Assembly (NCBI GenBank): GCA_964580575.1
Contig: CAZOLJ010000085.1
Span: 1 to 18,794 of the forward strand
Origin: CAVPDE01 sp964580575
GTDB lineage: Bacteria; Desulfobacterota; DSM-4660; Desulfatiglandales; HGW-15
DNA length: 18,794 nucleotides
Direction of reading: 5' to 3'
Position numbers and translations under genes: made by a program. Below the pieces are notes generated by a model. That model was not told the origin of the DNA. It saw nothing but the letters and a program-made list of their open reading frames with translations, and made no database searches. Shown piece after piece: positions 8,801 to 15,243 of this stretch; the first letter of the stretch is position 1, and each line of letters opens with the position of its first letter.

Positions 8801-9051
8801 GAGAGGGGAGACCCAACATTGTGGACATGGTCAAAAACAGGGAGATCAACCTCGTGATCAACACCACACGGGGAAAGAGGGCGGTCTCAGAATCCTCCTC
8901 CATCCGCCGCACAGCCCTCAATTTCGACATCCCCTACACGACGACCGTTGCCGGAGCCAAGGCCACGGCCCTTGCCATCAAGTGCATGATCGAGGGGAAA
9001 CTGGATGTGAAATCCCTGCAGGAATACCATGGAAAAAATCAGAAATCCTAA
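5803..9051 (+). CDS. carB: Carbamoyl-phosphate synthase large subunit
   Basis: CarB makes carbamoyl phosphate from bicarbonate, two ATP and ammonia supplied by CarA. The protein has 1082 residues, a full-length single-chain enzyme with both synthetase halves. The N-half starts [25 protein letters not shown] and carries the first ATP-grasp domain ([28 protein letters not shown]). The oligomerisation domain follows at about 400-550. The second half repeats the fold from [21 protein letters not shown], with [10 protein letters not shown] and [18 protein letters not shown]. The C-terminal MGS-like allosteric domain (about 945-1075) starts near [13 protein letters not shown] and ends in [17 protein letters not shown]. 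The last residues, after LQEYH, are encoded where the AAATCGC array begins. The 3' end overlaps purF by 23 bp, implying coupled translation. Confidence 0.98.
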   Translation: [1082 protein letters not shown]

Positions 9052-10474
9052 ATCGCAAATCACAAATCGCAAATCGCAAATCGAAGATGATCGTCCTCGC
9101 GAAGAATGCGGCATCTTCGCGGTCTATGGCCATGAAGAGGCGGCCAAGCTCACCTACTTCGGGCTTTACGCGCTTCAGCACAGGGGACAGGAAAGCGCCG
9201 GCATTGTCACTTCCGACGGCAGGCACGTGGTGGAGCACAAGGCCATGGGCCTTGTGCCCGACCTTTTCGGCGAAGAGGTCCTTTCAAGACTGAAAGGACA
9301 CATGGCCCTGGGTCATGTGCGGTACTCGACCACCGGGTCTTCCCTGCTGATGAACGCCCAACCCCTGAAAATCCACCACCTGGGAAAGACTCTGGCCATC
9401 GCCCACAACGGAAATCTCGTGAATGCCCGTCAGATTCGCGGCCAAATGGAAGATGAGGGTTCCATCTTTCAAACCACCACGGACAGCGAGGTGGTCCTCC
9501 ATCTGATCGCCAAGGCCATGAAGAAAGGTCTGGAGCGAGCCATGCTCGAGACCATGAGCCAGGTCAAAGGGGCCTACTCCATGGTGATCATGACGGAGGA
9601 TTCGCTCCTGGCGTTCAGGGACCCTCATGGGTTCAGACCCCTTTGCCTGGGCCGACTCAACTCTGGGTATGTGCTCACCTCGGAGACCTGTGCTCTGGAC
9701 CTGGTCGAAGCCGAATACGTCAGGGAAGTCGAGCCCGGTGAGATTCTGATTATCAATTCCCAAGGAGTTCAGAGCATCCGGTGCGAGAAAGCCAACCGGA
9801 AGGCCCAGTGCATTTTTGAGCTCATCTACTTCTCAAGGCCTGACAGCACGGTCTTCGGCGAGAATGTCTACCTCTTCCGAAAAAAGCAGGGACAGCTTCT
9901 GGCAGAAGAATTCCCTGTGAAGGCGGACTTTGTCATGCCCTTCCCGGATTCAGGGAACTATGCGGCCATCGGGTATGCCCAGGCCTCGGGAATTCCCCTG
10001 GAGATGGGGGTCATTCGAAATCACTATGTGGGGAGAACCTTCATTCAACCCTCTCAGACCATGAGGGACTTTGCGGTCAAGGTGAAGCTCAACCCCGTGA
10101 AGGAGCTTTTGAAAGACCGGCGGGTGTTGATCATTGAGGATTCCATCATCCGGGGAACTACGGCAAAAACAAGGATCAAAACGCTGAGAACCATCGGTGC
10201 CAAGGAGATTCATCTCCTGGTGAGCTGTCCCCCCCATCGGTTCCCCTGCTTTTACGGAATTGATTTTTCGACCAGAGGGGAACTGATCGCGGCAAGAAAG
10301 ACCGTTGAGGAGATCCGGGACTATATCGGCCTGGACAGTCTCGGGTATCTCAGCATGGGCAATCTTGTCAAGGCGACGCACATCCCCAGAGAAGATCTCT
10401 GCTTCGCCTGCTTTGACGGGAATTATCCCGTTCCCATCGACGAGACCTTCAGCAAATTCTGTTTGGAAGAATGA
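9029..10474 (+). CDS. purF: Amidophosphoribosyltransferase, Fe-S type, with repeat-encoded propeptide
   Basis: PurF makes 5-phosphoribosylamine from PRPP and glutamine, the first step of purine synthesis. The only in-frame ATG is at 9029, inside the end of carB. The amidotransferase nucleophile is C27 (EECGIFAVYGHEEA), leaving a 26-residue propeptide, longer than the 11 residues of Bacillus subtilis PurF. About residues 4-18 of this propeptide are encoded by the 7-bp array and repeat as RNPKSQI/TNRKSQI. HVRYST, AHNGNLVN and TTDSEV complete the glutaminase site. VLIIEDSIIRGTT at about 366-378 is the PRPP loop. Cysteines C261, C400, C458 and C461 match the four [4Fe-4S] ligands of the oxygen-labile Bacillus-type enzyme. 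Confidence 0.97.
   Translation: MEKIRNPKSQITNRKSQIEDDRPREECGIFAVYGHEEAAKLTYFGLYALQHRGQESAGIVTSDGRHVVEHKAMGLVPDLFGEEVLSRLKGHMALGHVRYSTTGSSLLMNAQPLKIHHLGKTLAIAHNGNLVNARQIRGQMEDEGSIFQTTTDSEVVLHLIAKAMKKGLERAMLETMSQVKGAYSMVIMTEDSLLAFRDPHGFRPLCLGRLNSGYVLTSETCALDLVEAEYVREVEPGEILIINSQGVQSIRCEKANRKAQCIFELIYFSRPDSTVFGENVYLFRKKQGQLLAEEFPVKADFVMPFPDSGNYAAIGYAQASGIPLEMGVIRNHYVGRTFIQPSQTMRDFAVKVKLNPVKELLKDRRVLIIEDSIIRGTTAKTRIKTLRTIGAKEIHLLVSCPPHRFPCFYGIDFSTRGELIAARKTVEEIRDYIGLDSLGYLSMGNLVKATHIPREDLCFACFDGNYPVPIDETFSKFCLEE
9036..9084. repeat. AAATCGC heptamer array inside the carB/purF overlap
   Basis: Seven consecutive 7-bp units fill 49 bp: AAATCAG, AAATCCT, AAATCGC, AAATCAC, AAATCGC, AAATCGC and AAATCGA. 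The array begins 13 bp before the carB stop and continues into purF, so it is translated in two frames. Because 7 is not a multiple of 3, it encodes a peptide with a seven-residue period, seen as RNPKSQI and TNRKSQI in PurF. Confidence 0.9.
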
Positions 10475-10484
10475 AAGAAAGAAC

Positions 10485-10519
10485 GGTGCAAGGTGCAGGG
10501 TACACGGTGCACGGCTGAA
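10485..10519. repeat. GGTGCAN heptamer array downstream of purF
   Basis: Units GGTGCAA, GGTGCAG, GGTACAC, GGTGCAC and a degenerate GGCTGAA follow 10 bp after the purF stop. The unit is the same as in the first array upstream of carA, 6 kb away. The rest of the gap to the next gene, 10520-10630, contains only a weak hairpin (CTACA, four T, TGTAG at 10572-10585) and no clear terminator or -24/-12 promoter. Confidence 0.75.
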
Positions 10520-10630
10520 CCCCGCCGGATAACCTGTCTGAGAGCCCCTCAAATAGTGATTGCATCTTCTCCTACATTTTTGTAGTCTCTCGCCAGATGT
10601 TCAACAGGTCCGAGGGGGGTTGATCAAAAG

Positions 10631-12172
10631 TTGAAGCCGACCATTTCCAGCGCTCAACCGGAGAAGTTGTCTTGCCTTTACGAGATCACCTCGGCGATCC
10701 ACCTGACCATGGATCTCAGAAAGGCTCTCTACAAGGTCCTGGACCAGCTGTCGCAGCATCTGGGGATGAACCGGAGCTCTATCACGATCCTGAACCCCGA
10801 GAACTCCGAAATCCACATCGAACTCGCCTATGGCATCTCAGCGGCTGCCAGGATCAAAGGCCGGTACCGGCTCGGGGAAGGGATAACGGGCCGGGTCATT
10901 GAATCAGGCAAGCCGATCGCCGTGCCGGACATCACGACGGAACCGCTGTTTTTGAGTCGCACGGGAGCGCGCGCTAAGCCCGAAAAGGGGCAGATCTCCT
11001 TTATCTGCGTGCCCATCAAGGAAGGCACCCGGGTGATCGGTGCTCTGAGTGTGGATCTCACCCTCCATGAGCCCAAGCCTCTGGACGAAGACGTGCGCTT
11101 TCTCACGATCATCAGCAGCCTGATCGCGCAAAAGGTGGCGCTCCTCGACAAGATCGAGAGGGAAAAGGAGCGGCTGAACCAGGAGAACCTCAGGCTCAGA
11201 AAGGAACTGAGCAAAAAGTACTCCTTCAGCAACATCATCGGCAACAGCCGCAAGATGCAGGAAGTGTTCTACCTCATCACTCAGGTGGCCAAGAGCAATG
11301 CGAATGTCCTGCTCCTGGGAGAAAGCGGCACAGGAAAAGAACTGGTCGCAAACGCCATCCACTACAACAGTCTGCGGGCGGAAAAACCTTTCATCAAGGT
11401 CAACTGCGCAGCGCTTCCCGCCAACCTTGTGGAAGCGGAGCTCTTCGGGTATGAAAAAGGGGCCTTTACAGGAGCCAGCCGGCAGAAAGAGGGAAAGTTC
11501 GAACTGGCCAACGGAGGGACGATCTTCCTCGACGAGATCGGATCGCTGGCCCTTGAAAGCCAAGGCAAGCTCCTGAGGGTTCTTCAGGAGAGGGAAATGG
11601 AGAGGCTCGGGGCGACAAGGACTATCAAGGTTAATGTGCGTCTCATTGCGGCGACCAACAGAGACCTTACCGCCGCGGTTGAGGAGGGCGCCTTTCGAGA
11701 AGACCTCTTTTACCGGCTCAACGTGTACCCGATTTACCTGCCGCCCTTGAGGGAGAGAGAGGCGGATATCCTGATGCTCGCCGACTACTTCCTTGAGAAA
11801 TACGCCACGGAATACCATAAGGACATCAAGCGAATCTCGACCCCTGCCATCGACGCGCTGGTCCAGTACCACTGGCCGGGAAATGTGAGAGAGATCGAAA
11901 ACTGCATGGAGCGATCGGTTCTCCTCTGTGATGACCAGGTCATCCATTCCTATCATCTGCCGCCGACCCTTGCGACGGCCGAGCAAACAGGGACCCAGCA
12001 GTCTCAATCCCTGATTGATGCGGTGGAAAGATACGAAAAGGAATTGCTCATCGATGCTCTAAAAACGAGCCGGGGAAACATAAGAAGAGCGGCCAAATCC
12101 TTAAAGACCACGGAACGGATCTTCGGCTACAAGGTGCGGAAGTACGACATCACCCCCAGGCAATATCGATAG
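10631..12172 (+). CDS. NifA-like sigma-54-dependent transcriptional activator (GAF, AAA+, Fis HTH)
   Basis: This is a bacterial enhancer-binding protein of 513 residues that remodels sigma-54 RNA polymerase using ATP. A GAF sensor domain (about 15-165) leads through a charged coiled linker (KIEREKERLNQENLRLRKEL) to the AAA+ domain. That domain has Walker A GESGTGKE at 230-237, the sigma-54-contacting GAFTGA loop at 277-282, and Walker B GGTIFLDEIG. The C-terminus (about 465-510) is a Fis-type helix-turn-helix with RGNIRRAAKSLKTTERIFGYKVRKYDI, close to NifA-type tails. The start is a TTG at 10631 with a purine-rich AGGGGGG about 12 bp upstream. No ATG fits this frame. There is no receiver domain, so it should respond to a small ligand or partner protein. 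Its position after nitrogen genes suggests nitrogen control, but its targets cannot be read from this window. Confidence 0.9.
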   Translation: MKPTISSAQPEKLSCLYEITSAIHLTMDLRKALYKVLDQLSQHLGMNRSSITILNPENSEIHIELAYGISAAARIKGRYRLGEGITGRVIESGKPIAVPDITTEPLFLSRTGARAKPEKGQISFICVPIKEGTRVIGALSVDLTLHEPKPLDEDVRFLTIISSLIAQKVALLDKIEREKERLNQENLRLRKELSKKYSFSNIIGNSRKMQEVFYLITQVAKSNANVLLLGESGTGKELVANAIHYNSLRAEKPFIKVNCAALPANLVEAELFGYEKGAFTGASRQKEGKFELANGGTIFLDEIGSLALESQGKLLRVLQEREMERLGATRTIKVNVRLIAATNRDLTAAVEEGAFREDLFYRLNVYPIYLPPLREREADILMLADYFLEKYATEYHKDIKRISTPAIDALVQYHWPGNVREIENCMERSVLLCDDQVIHSYHLPPTLATAEQTGTQQSQSLIDAVERYEKELLIDALKTSRGNIRRAAKSLKTTERIFGYKVRKYDITPRQYR

Positions 12173-12197
12173 GCCTGGAGCATGGCTTGTCAGTTTT

Positions 12198-13583
12198 CTA
12201 ATGCCCCATAGGTTGCGACTCGATCACGCGCATGCGTTTCCACTTCCCTTGGCGGTACCGCAGCATGAACGCCATGCCTAGGGCGCACACGTAAATCGTG
12301 GCGATCGTCCACGCCGCATAAATCCCTGCTCCCATGACTTCAACCGCAACATAAATCGGGACAATCATCACGCCGAGACAGAGCGCCGCAATCGTCCACA
12401 TGATGAATCGCGTGTCTCCAGCTCCCTTGATGGCGCTGGAGAAGATGAGGTTGAGCGCGTCGAAGAAAGAGAAGGCGGCGACAAACCGCAGGAGGATGAC
12501 GCCGAGGGCCAGGATCTCGGCGTACTGGTCATGCGTGTGCTGATCGGCCCTGAACAGGCGGAGGAGCGGTTCCGGCGTAAGGACAAAGACCACGGCCAGG
12601 AACATCATGTAAACCATGGTGATGTGGACAGCGCTGGTGGTGGCGTAAGCACCTTCCTCGGGCCGACGACGACCGATGGCCTGCCCCATCAGGGTGGCAT
12701 TCCCGATGTGAAAGCCCACCATGGGGAGAAAAGAGAGGGACTCGATGGAGAGAACGATGTTGGAGGCGGCCAGTTCCAAGTCCCCGAGCCGGCCGACCAT
12801 CTGAATGAAAAACGTGAATCCGAAAATCTCCAGGAAGAACTGGATGCCGCTGGGGATACCATAGCGCATCATCCGACCGAAGAGTTCCTTGTCAAAGGCC
12901 CTGGCCTTCCAGGTGGAGAACCGCTCCCTGTTGGCTTTCCGGAAAATGAGGATTCCGAGAACGGCTGTGGTCGTGGCTGACGCGATGACGGTGGCAATAC
13001 CGGCCCCGATGATGCCGAGTTCAGGAAACGGGCCGACACCGTAGATCATGCAGTAGTCCAGGGGGATGTTGACCGCAGCACCGATCACGTTGACAATCAT
13101 GACGGTCCATGTCAGCCCGCGTCCAGTGTAGAAGCAGGCTATGGCTGAGTTCAAAACCACAAGGCCTGCGCCCAACGTGAGCACATTGAAGTAAGAGACT
13201 TCCAGAGACCGGATACGCGGTGAGTGGCGGATCAACTCAAAGATCCTGTCGGAAAGGAATACCATCAGGGCAAGGAGGACTGCTGCGGCCAGGGAGAAAT
13301 AAATCCCCTGCCACAGGGAGGCGCCGACCCGGTTGAACGCCCTTGCGCCTGTGTACTGGGCGACAAAGACGTTGGTGTAATTCGCAACGCCCATGAAAAA
13401 GGAGATGAGGGTGAAGGAGGCGATGCCGGCCGGCAGTGCAGCGGCTATGGCGTCCACAGAGTAGTTGGCCAGAAACACCCGGTCCGTGAACTGCATGACC
13501 GTGAAGGATCCCATGGAGGCCACCAGCGGCAGGCTGATCGCCAGCACCTCACGGTATCCATTGAGTTTTGACCATCGCTCCAT
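12198..13583 (-). CDS. MATE family multidrug/cation efflux transporter
   Basis: This is a 461-residue inner-membrane protein with about 12 hydrophobic segments in two halves, typical of the MATE family, which exports drugs or metabolites using Na+ or H+ gradients. It starts MERWSKLNGYREVLAISLPLVAS, with MQFTDRVFLANYS in the first helices, the usual MATE N-terminal pattern. The central YGIPSGIQFFLEIFGFTFF begins the second half, and FMLRYRQGKWK is the cytoplasmic tail. I placed the start at 13583 because the longer frame to 13709 adds 42 residues that do not look like a MATE leader, and AAAGGG sits 9-14 bp before the ATG. The gene converges on the sigma-54 activator with only 25 bp between stops and no visible terminator. 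It diverges from the MarR-GNAT gene. The substrate cannot be told. Confidence 0.9.
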   Translation of the reverse strand: MERWSKLNGYREVLAISLPLVASMGSFTVMQFTDRVFLANYSVDAIAAALPAGIASFTLISFFMGVANYTNVFVAQYTGARAFNRVGASLWQGIYFSLAAAVLLALMVFLSDRIFELIRHSPRIRSLEVSYFNVLTLGAGLVVLNSAIACFYTGRGLTWTVMIVNVIGAAVNIPLDYCMIYGVGPFPELGIIGAGIATVIASATTTAVLGILIFRKANRERFSTWKARAFDKELFGRMMRYGIPSGIQFFLEIFGFTFFIQMVGRLGDLELAASNIVLSIESLSFLPMVGFHIGNATLMGQAIGRRRPEEGAYATTSAVHITMVYMMFLAVVFVLTPEPLLRLFRADQHTHDQYAEILALGVILLRFVAAFSFFDALNLIFSSAIKGAGDTRFIMWTIAALCLGVMIVPIYVAVEVMGAGIYAAWTIATIYVCALGMAFMLRYRQGKWKRMRVIESQPMGH

Positions 13584-13937
13584 CACGGTTTGCCCTTTCC
13601 ACAACACACATGATACCCGGAAACATACCTTGTTTTCGCACACAAAATACAGCACTTTCCCTAGTGCGGGATCAATAGCGATGACGGTTTTTTTGACAAG
13701 GTGAGGCATTGAAGTTCGGTCTTACAGGTCGAGCTTGTTCATGCAAGGAGCTTTGTCTGGAGGGATGAGAGGGTGGGCGATTTCGGAACGGGCGGACGGT
13801 GATCGATTATAAAGCGGTCCGAAGATAACTGGGAGGAATATTTTCTTGGAGTCACATTTGTGGAAAGGGGGGCGTGCGGCCCATGGCTCTCTGTAGAGCC
13901 TATGAGGAGCAACTGATTGCTTAAGTCAAGTGTATAG
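13584..13937. other. Divergent intergenic region between the MATE and MarR-GNAT genes
   Basis: This stretch of about 350 bp has no convincing gene. On the minus strand a weak -35 TTGTCA and a TATTGA 16 bp later (about 13674-13700) could serve the MATE gene. On the plus strand there is a 6-bp hairpin GGCTCT-CTGT-AGAGCC at 13885-13900. The octamer ATGGCTCT occurs at 13883 and again at 13965. A minus-strand open frame (13739-14044) has no coding character. These promoter readings are weak. Confidence 0.45.
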
Positions 13938-13966
13938 TTGACAATGACATAGAATAATGTCACTAT
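13938..13966 (+). promoter_or_regulatory. Promoter with a palindromic, probably MarR, operator
   Basis: TTGACA at 13938-13943 is a perfect -35 hexamer. CACTAT at 13961-13966, 17 bp later, is a modest -10. Between them lies a perfect inverted repeat TGACAT-N6-ATGTCA (13945-13962). A palindrome in the spacer is a common arrangement for MarR-family repression, and the gene it precedes encodes a MarR domain, so autorepression is the simplest reading. Transcription would begin near 13973, giving a short leader to the ATG at 13995. Confidence 0.6.
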
Positions 13967-13994
13967 GGCTCTACCCGCCTTTGTGGAGAATATC

Positions 13995-14924
13995 ATGGCT
14001 GACGAAGAACTCCTGAAGCGTATCGATGCGGTGCGGCAATTCAACCGCTTCTATACACAAAAGATCGGTGTGCTGCACGAAGGACTCCTCAGCAGCCCCT
14101 TTTCATTGACCGAAGTGAGGGTGCTCTACGAACTGGCCCACAGGGAAAGGCCCGTGGCTTCCGAAGTCGGCAAGGATCTTGGGCTGGACCCCGGGTATCT
14201 GAGCCGGATCCTCACCAGCTTCAAGACAAAAGAATTGATCGAGAGCAAACCCTCTGAACAGGACGGCAGGCAGAGCATTTTGCGGCTCACGGAAAAGGGC
14301 AAGGAAGCGTTCTCACCCCTCAACGAGCGGGCACGCGATGAGATCGGCATCCTGCTCGGCTCGCTGAGCGAAAGCGACCAGATCCAACTGGTCAAGGCCA
14401 TGGAGCGCATCAAAGAGCTCTTGGGCCCCGGCCCGAAAACCAAGGCACCCTACCTTCTCAGGCCCCACCAGCCCGGCGACATGGGCTGGGTGGTGCATCT
14501 TCACGGCATGCTCTACACCCAGGAATACGGTTGGGACGAGACCTTTGAAGCGCTGGTAGCGGGCATTGTGGCCAAGTTCATCCAGAATTTCGACCCCAAG
14601 AGGGAACGGTGCTGGATCGCGGAAATAGATGGGGAGAATGTGGGATCGGGTTTCCTCGTCAAGGAGTCGGAAACCGTGTCCAAGCTGCGGCTCCTGATCG
14701 TCCACCCCAAGGCGCGTGGGCTGGGCATCGGCAAGCGAATGGTCAATGAGTGCCTTCGCTTCGCCAGGCAAGCAGGCTATCGCAAAACCATGCTGTGGAC
14801 CAACAATGTTCTGCTCGCGGCGCGCCACATTTACGAAACCATGGGATTCAAACTCGTTCTTGAAGAGCCGCATCACAGTTTCGGCCACGACCTGGTGGGC
14901 GAGACCTGGGAACTGGAGCTATGA
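13995..14924 (+). CDS. MarR-type winged-helix regulator fused to a GNAT acetyltransferase
   Basis: The protein has 309 residues and two domains. Residues about 1-145 are a MarR winged helix: RIDAVRQFNRFYTQKIGVLHEG, then LTEVRVLYEL and a recognition region DLGLDPGYLSRILTSFKTKELIES. Residues about 150-309 are a GNAT N-acetyltransferase, with the acetyl-CoA loop ARGLGIGKRMV and the C-terminal NNVLLAARHIYETMGFKL. I chose the ATG at 13995 because GGAG lies 6 bp upstream (13985-13988). The ATG at 13965 has no Shine-Dalgarno and lies at the predicted -10. Such fusions are widespread and poorly characterised. Acetylation of a toxic small molecule or of a protein are both possible. The divergent MATE pump and downstream EamA transporter suggest a role in resistance or export. 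Confidence 0.9.
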   Translation: MADEELLKRIDAVRQFNRFYTQKIGVLHEGLLSSPFSLTEVRVLYELAHRERPVASEVGKDLGLDPGYLSRILTSFKTKELIESKPSEQDGRQSILRLTEKGKEAFSPLNERARDEIGILLGSLSESDQIQLVKAMERIKELLGPGPKTKAPYLLRPHQPGDMGWVVHLHGMLYTQEYGWDETFEALVAGIVAKFIQNFDPKRERCWIAEIDGENVGSGFLVKESETVSKLRLLIVHPKARGLGIGKRMVNECLRFARQAGYRKTMLWTNNVLLAARHIYETMGFKLVLEEPHHSFGHDLVGETWELEL

Positions 14925-14947
14925 CCGGTCACGTGGCTCAGTAGAAG

Positions 14948-15243
14948 TGGTAACAGTTTAGCTCTCTGAAATGGATGGCTCAGGCCATGGGGGTCCCTCC
15001 AAAAACAGAAAAAGAAGAGTCTGCGGGAAAGACTCTGCAGATAAGGGGCAGCGAAGGCGGGCGGCGAGTTGTCGCCGGCACCTGTCAGCTGGGGATGACG
15101 TGGCGAGTTTCCCGGTAGCCCTCCGCCCGCCTCACCCATGGCCTAGAGCTTGCCATTGAGGTGTGGCGTCTTCGTTGTTCTGTTTTTGGAGGGACCCCCA
15201 TGGCCTTTTTCTGTGTTTATTTCAAAGAGGTAAACTGTTACCA
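14948..15243. mobile_element. Foldback (MITE-like) element of 296 bp with 4-bp target duplication
   Basis: The ends are perfect 13-bp inverted repeats: TGGTAACAGTTTA at 14948-14960 and TAAACTGTTACCA at 15231-15243. The arms continue imperfectly and include a perfect 28-bp inverted match, 14982-15009 against 15179-15206. GAAG flanks both sides directly (14944-14947 and 15244-15247), as expected of a 4-bp target-site duplication. The interior holds nested hairpins: AGAGTCT/AGACTCT (15016-15036), a 10-bp stem of 15055-15064 with 15123-15132, TCGCC/GGCGA (15072, 15102) and GTCA/TGAC (15084, 15096). There is no transposase gene, so mobility would need one supplied in trans. A structured RNA locus is the alternative. 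Confidence 0.75.
15188..15193 (+). promoter_or_regulatory. Shine-Dalgarno GGAGGG of the EamA gene, inside the foldback element
   Basis: GGAGGG lies six bases before the ATG at 15200. Both sit within the 28-bp perfect repeat of the element's right arm, so the translation start of the transporter appears to be supplied by the element. This site favours 15200 over the GTG at 15161. Confidence 0.65.

Noticed and set aside
10572..10585. Intrinsic terminator after purF
   Set aside because: The stem is only 5 bp, AT-rich, and has no U-tract after it.
13584..13709. Forty-two-residue N-terminal extension of the MATE protein
   Set aside because: The extra residues do not look like a MATE N-terminus, and the ATG at 13583 has a purine-rich site and gives a typical length.
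14971..15159. Small open frame within the foldback element
   Set aside because: It is arginine/serine-rich, lies in nested inverted repeats and has no ribosome-binding site.
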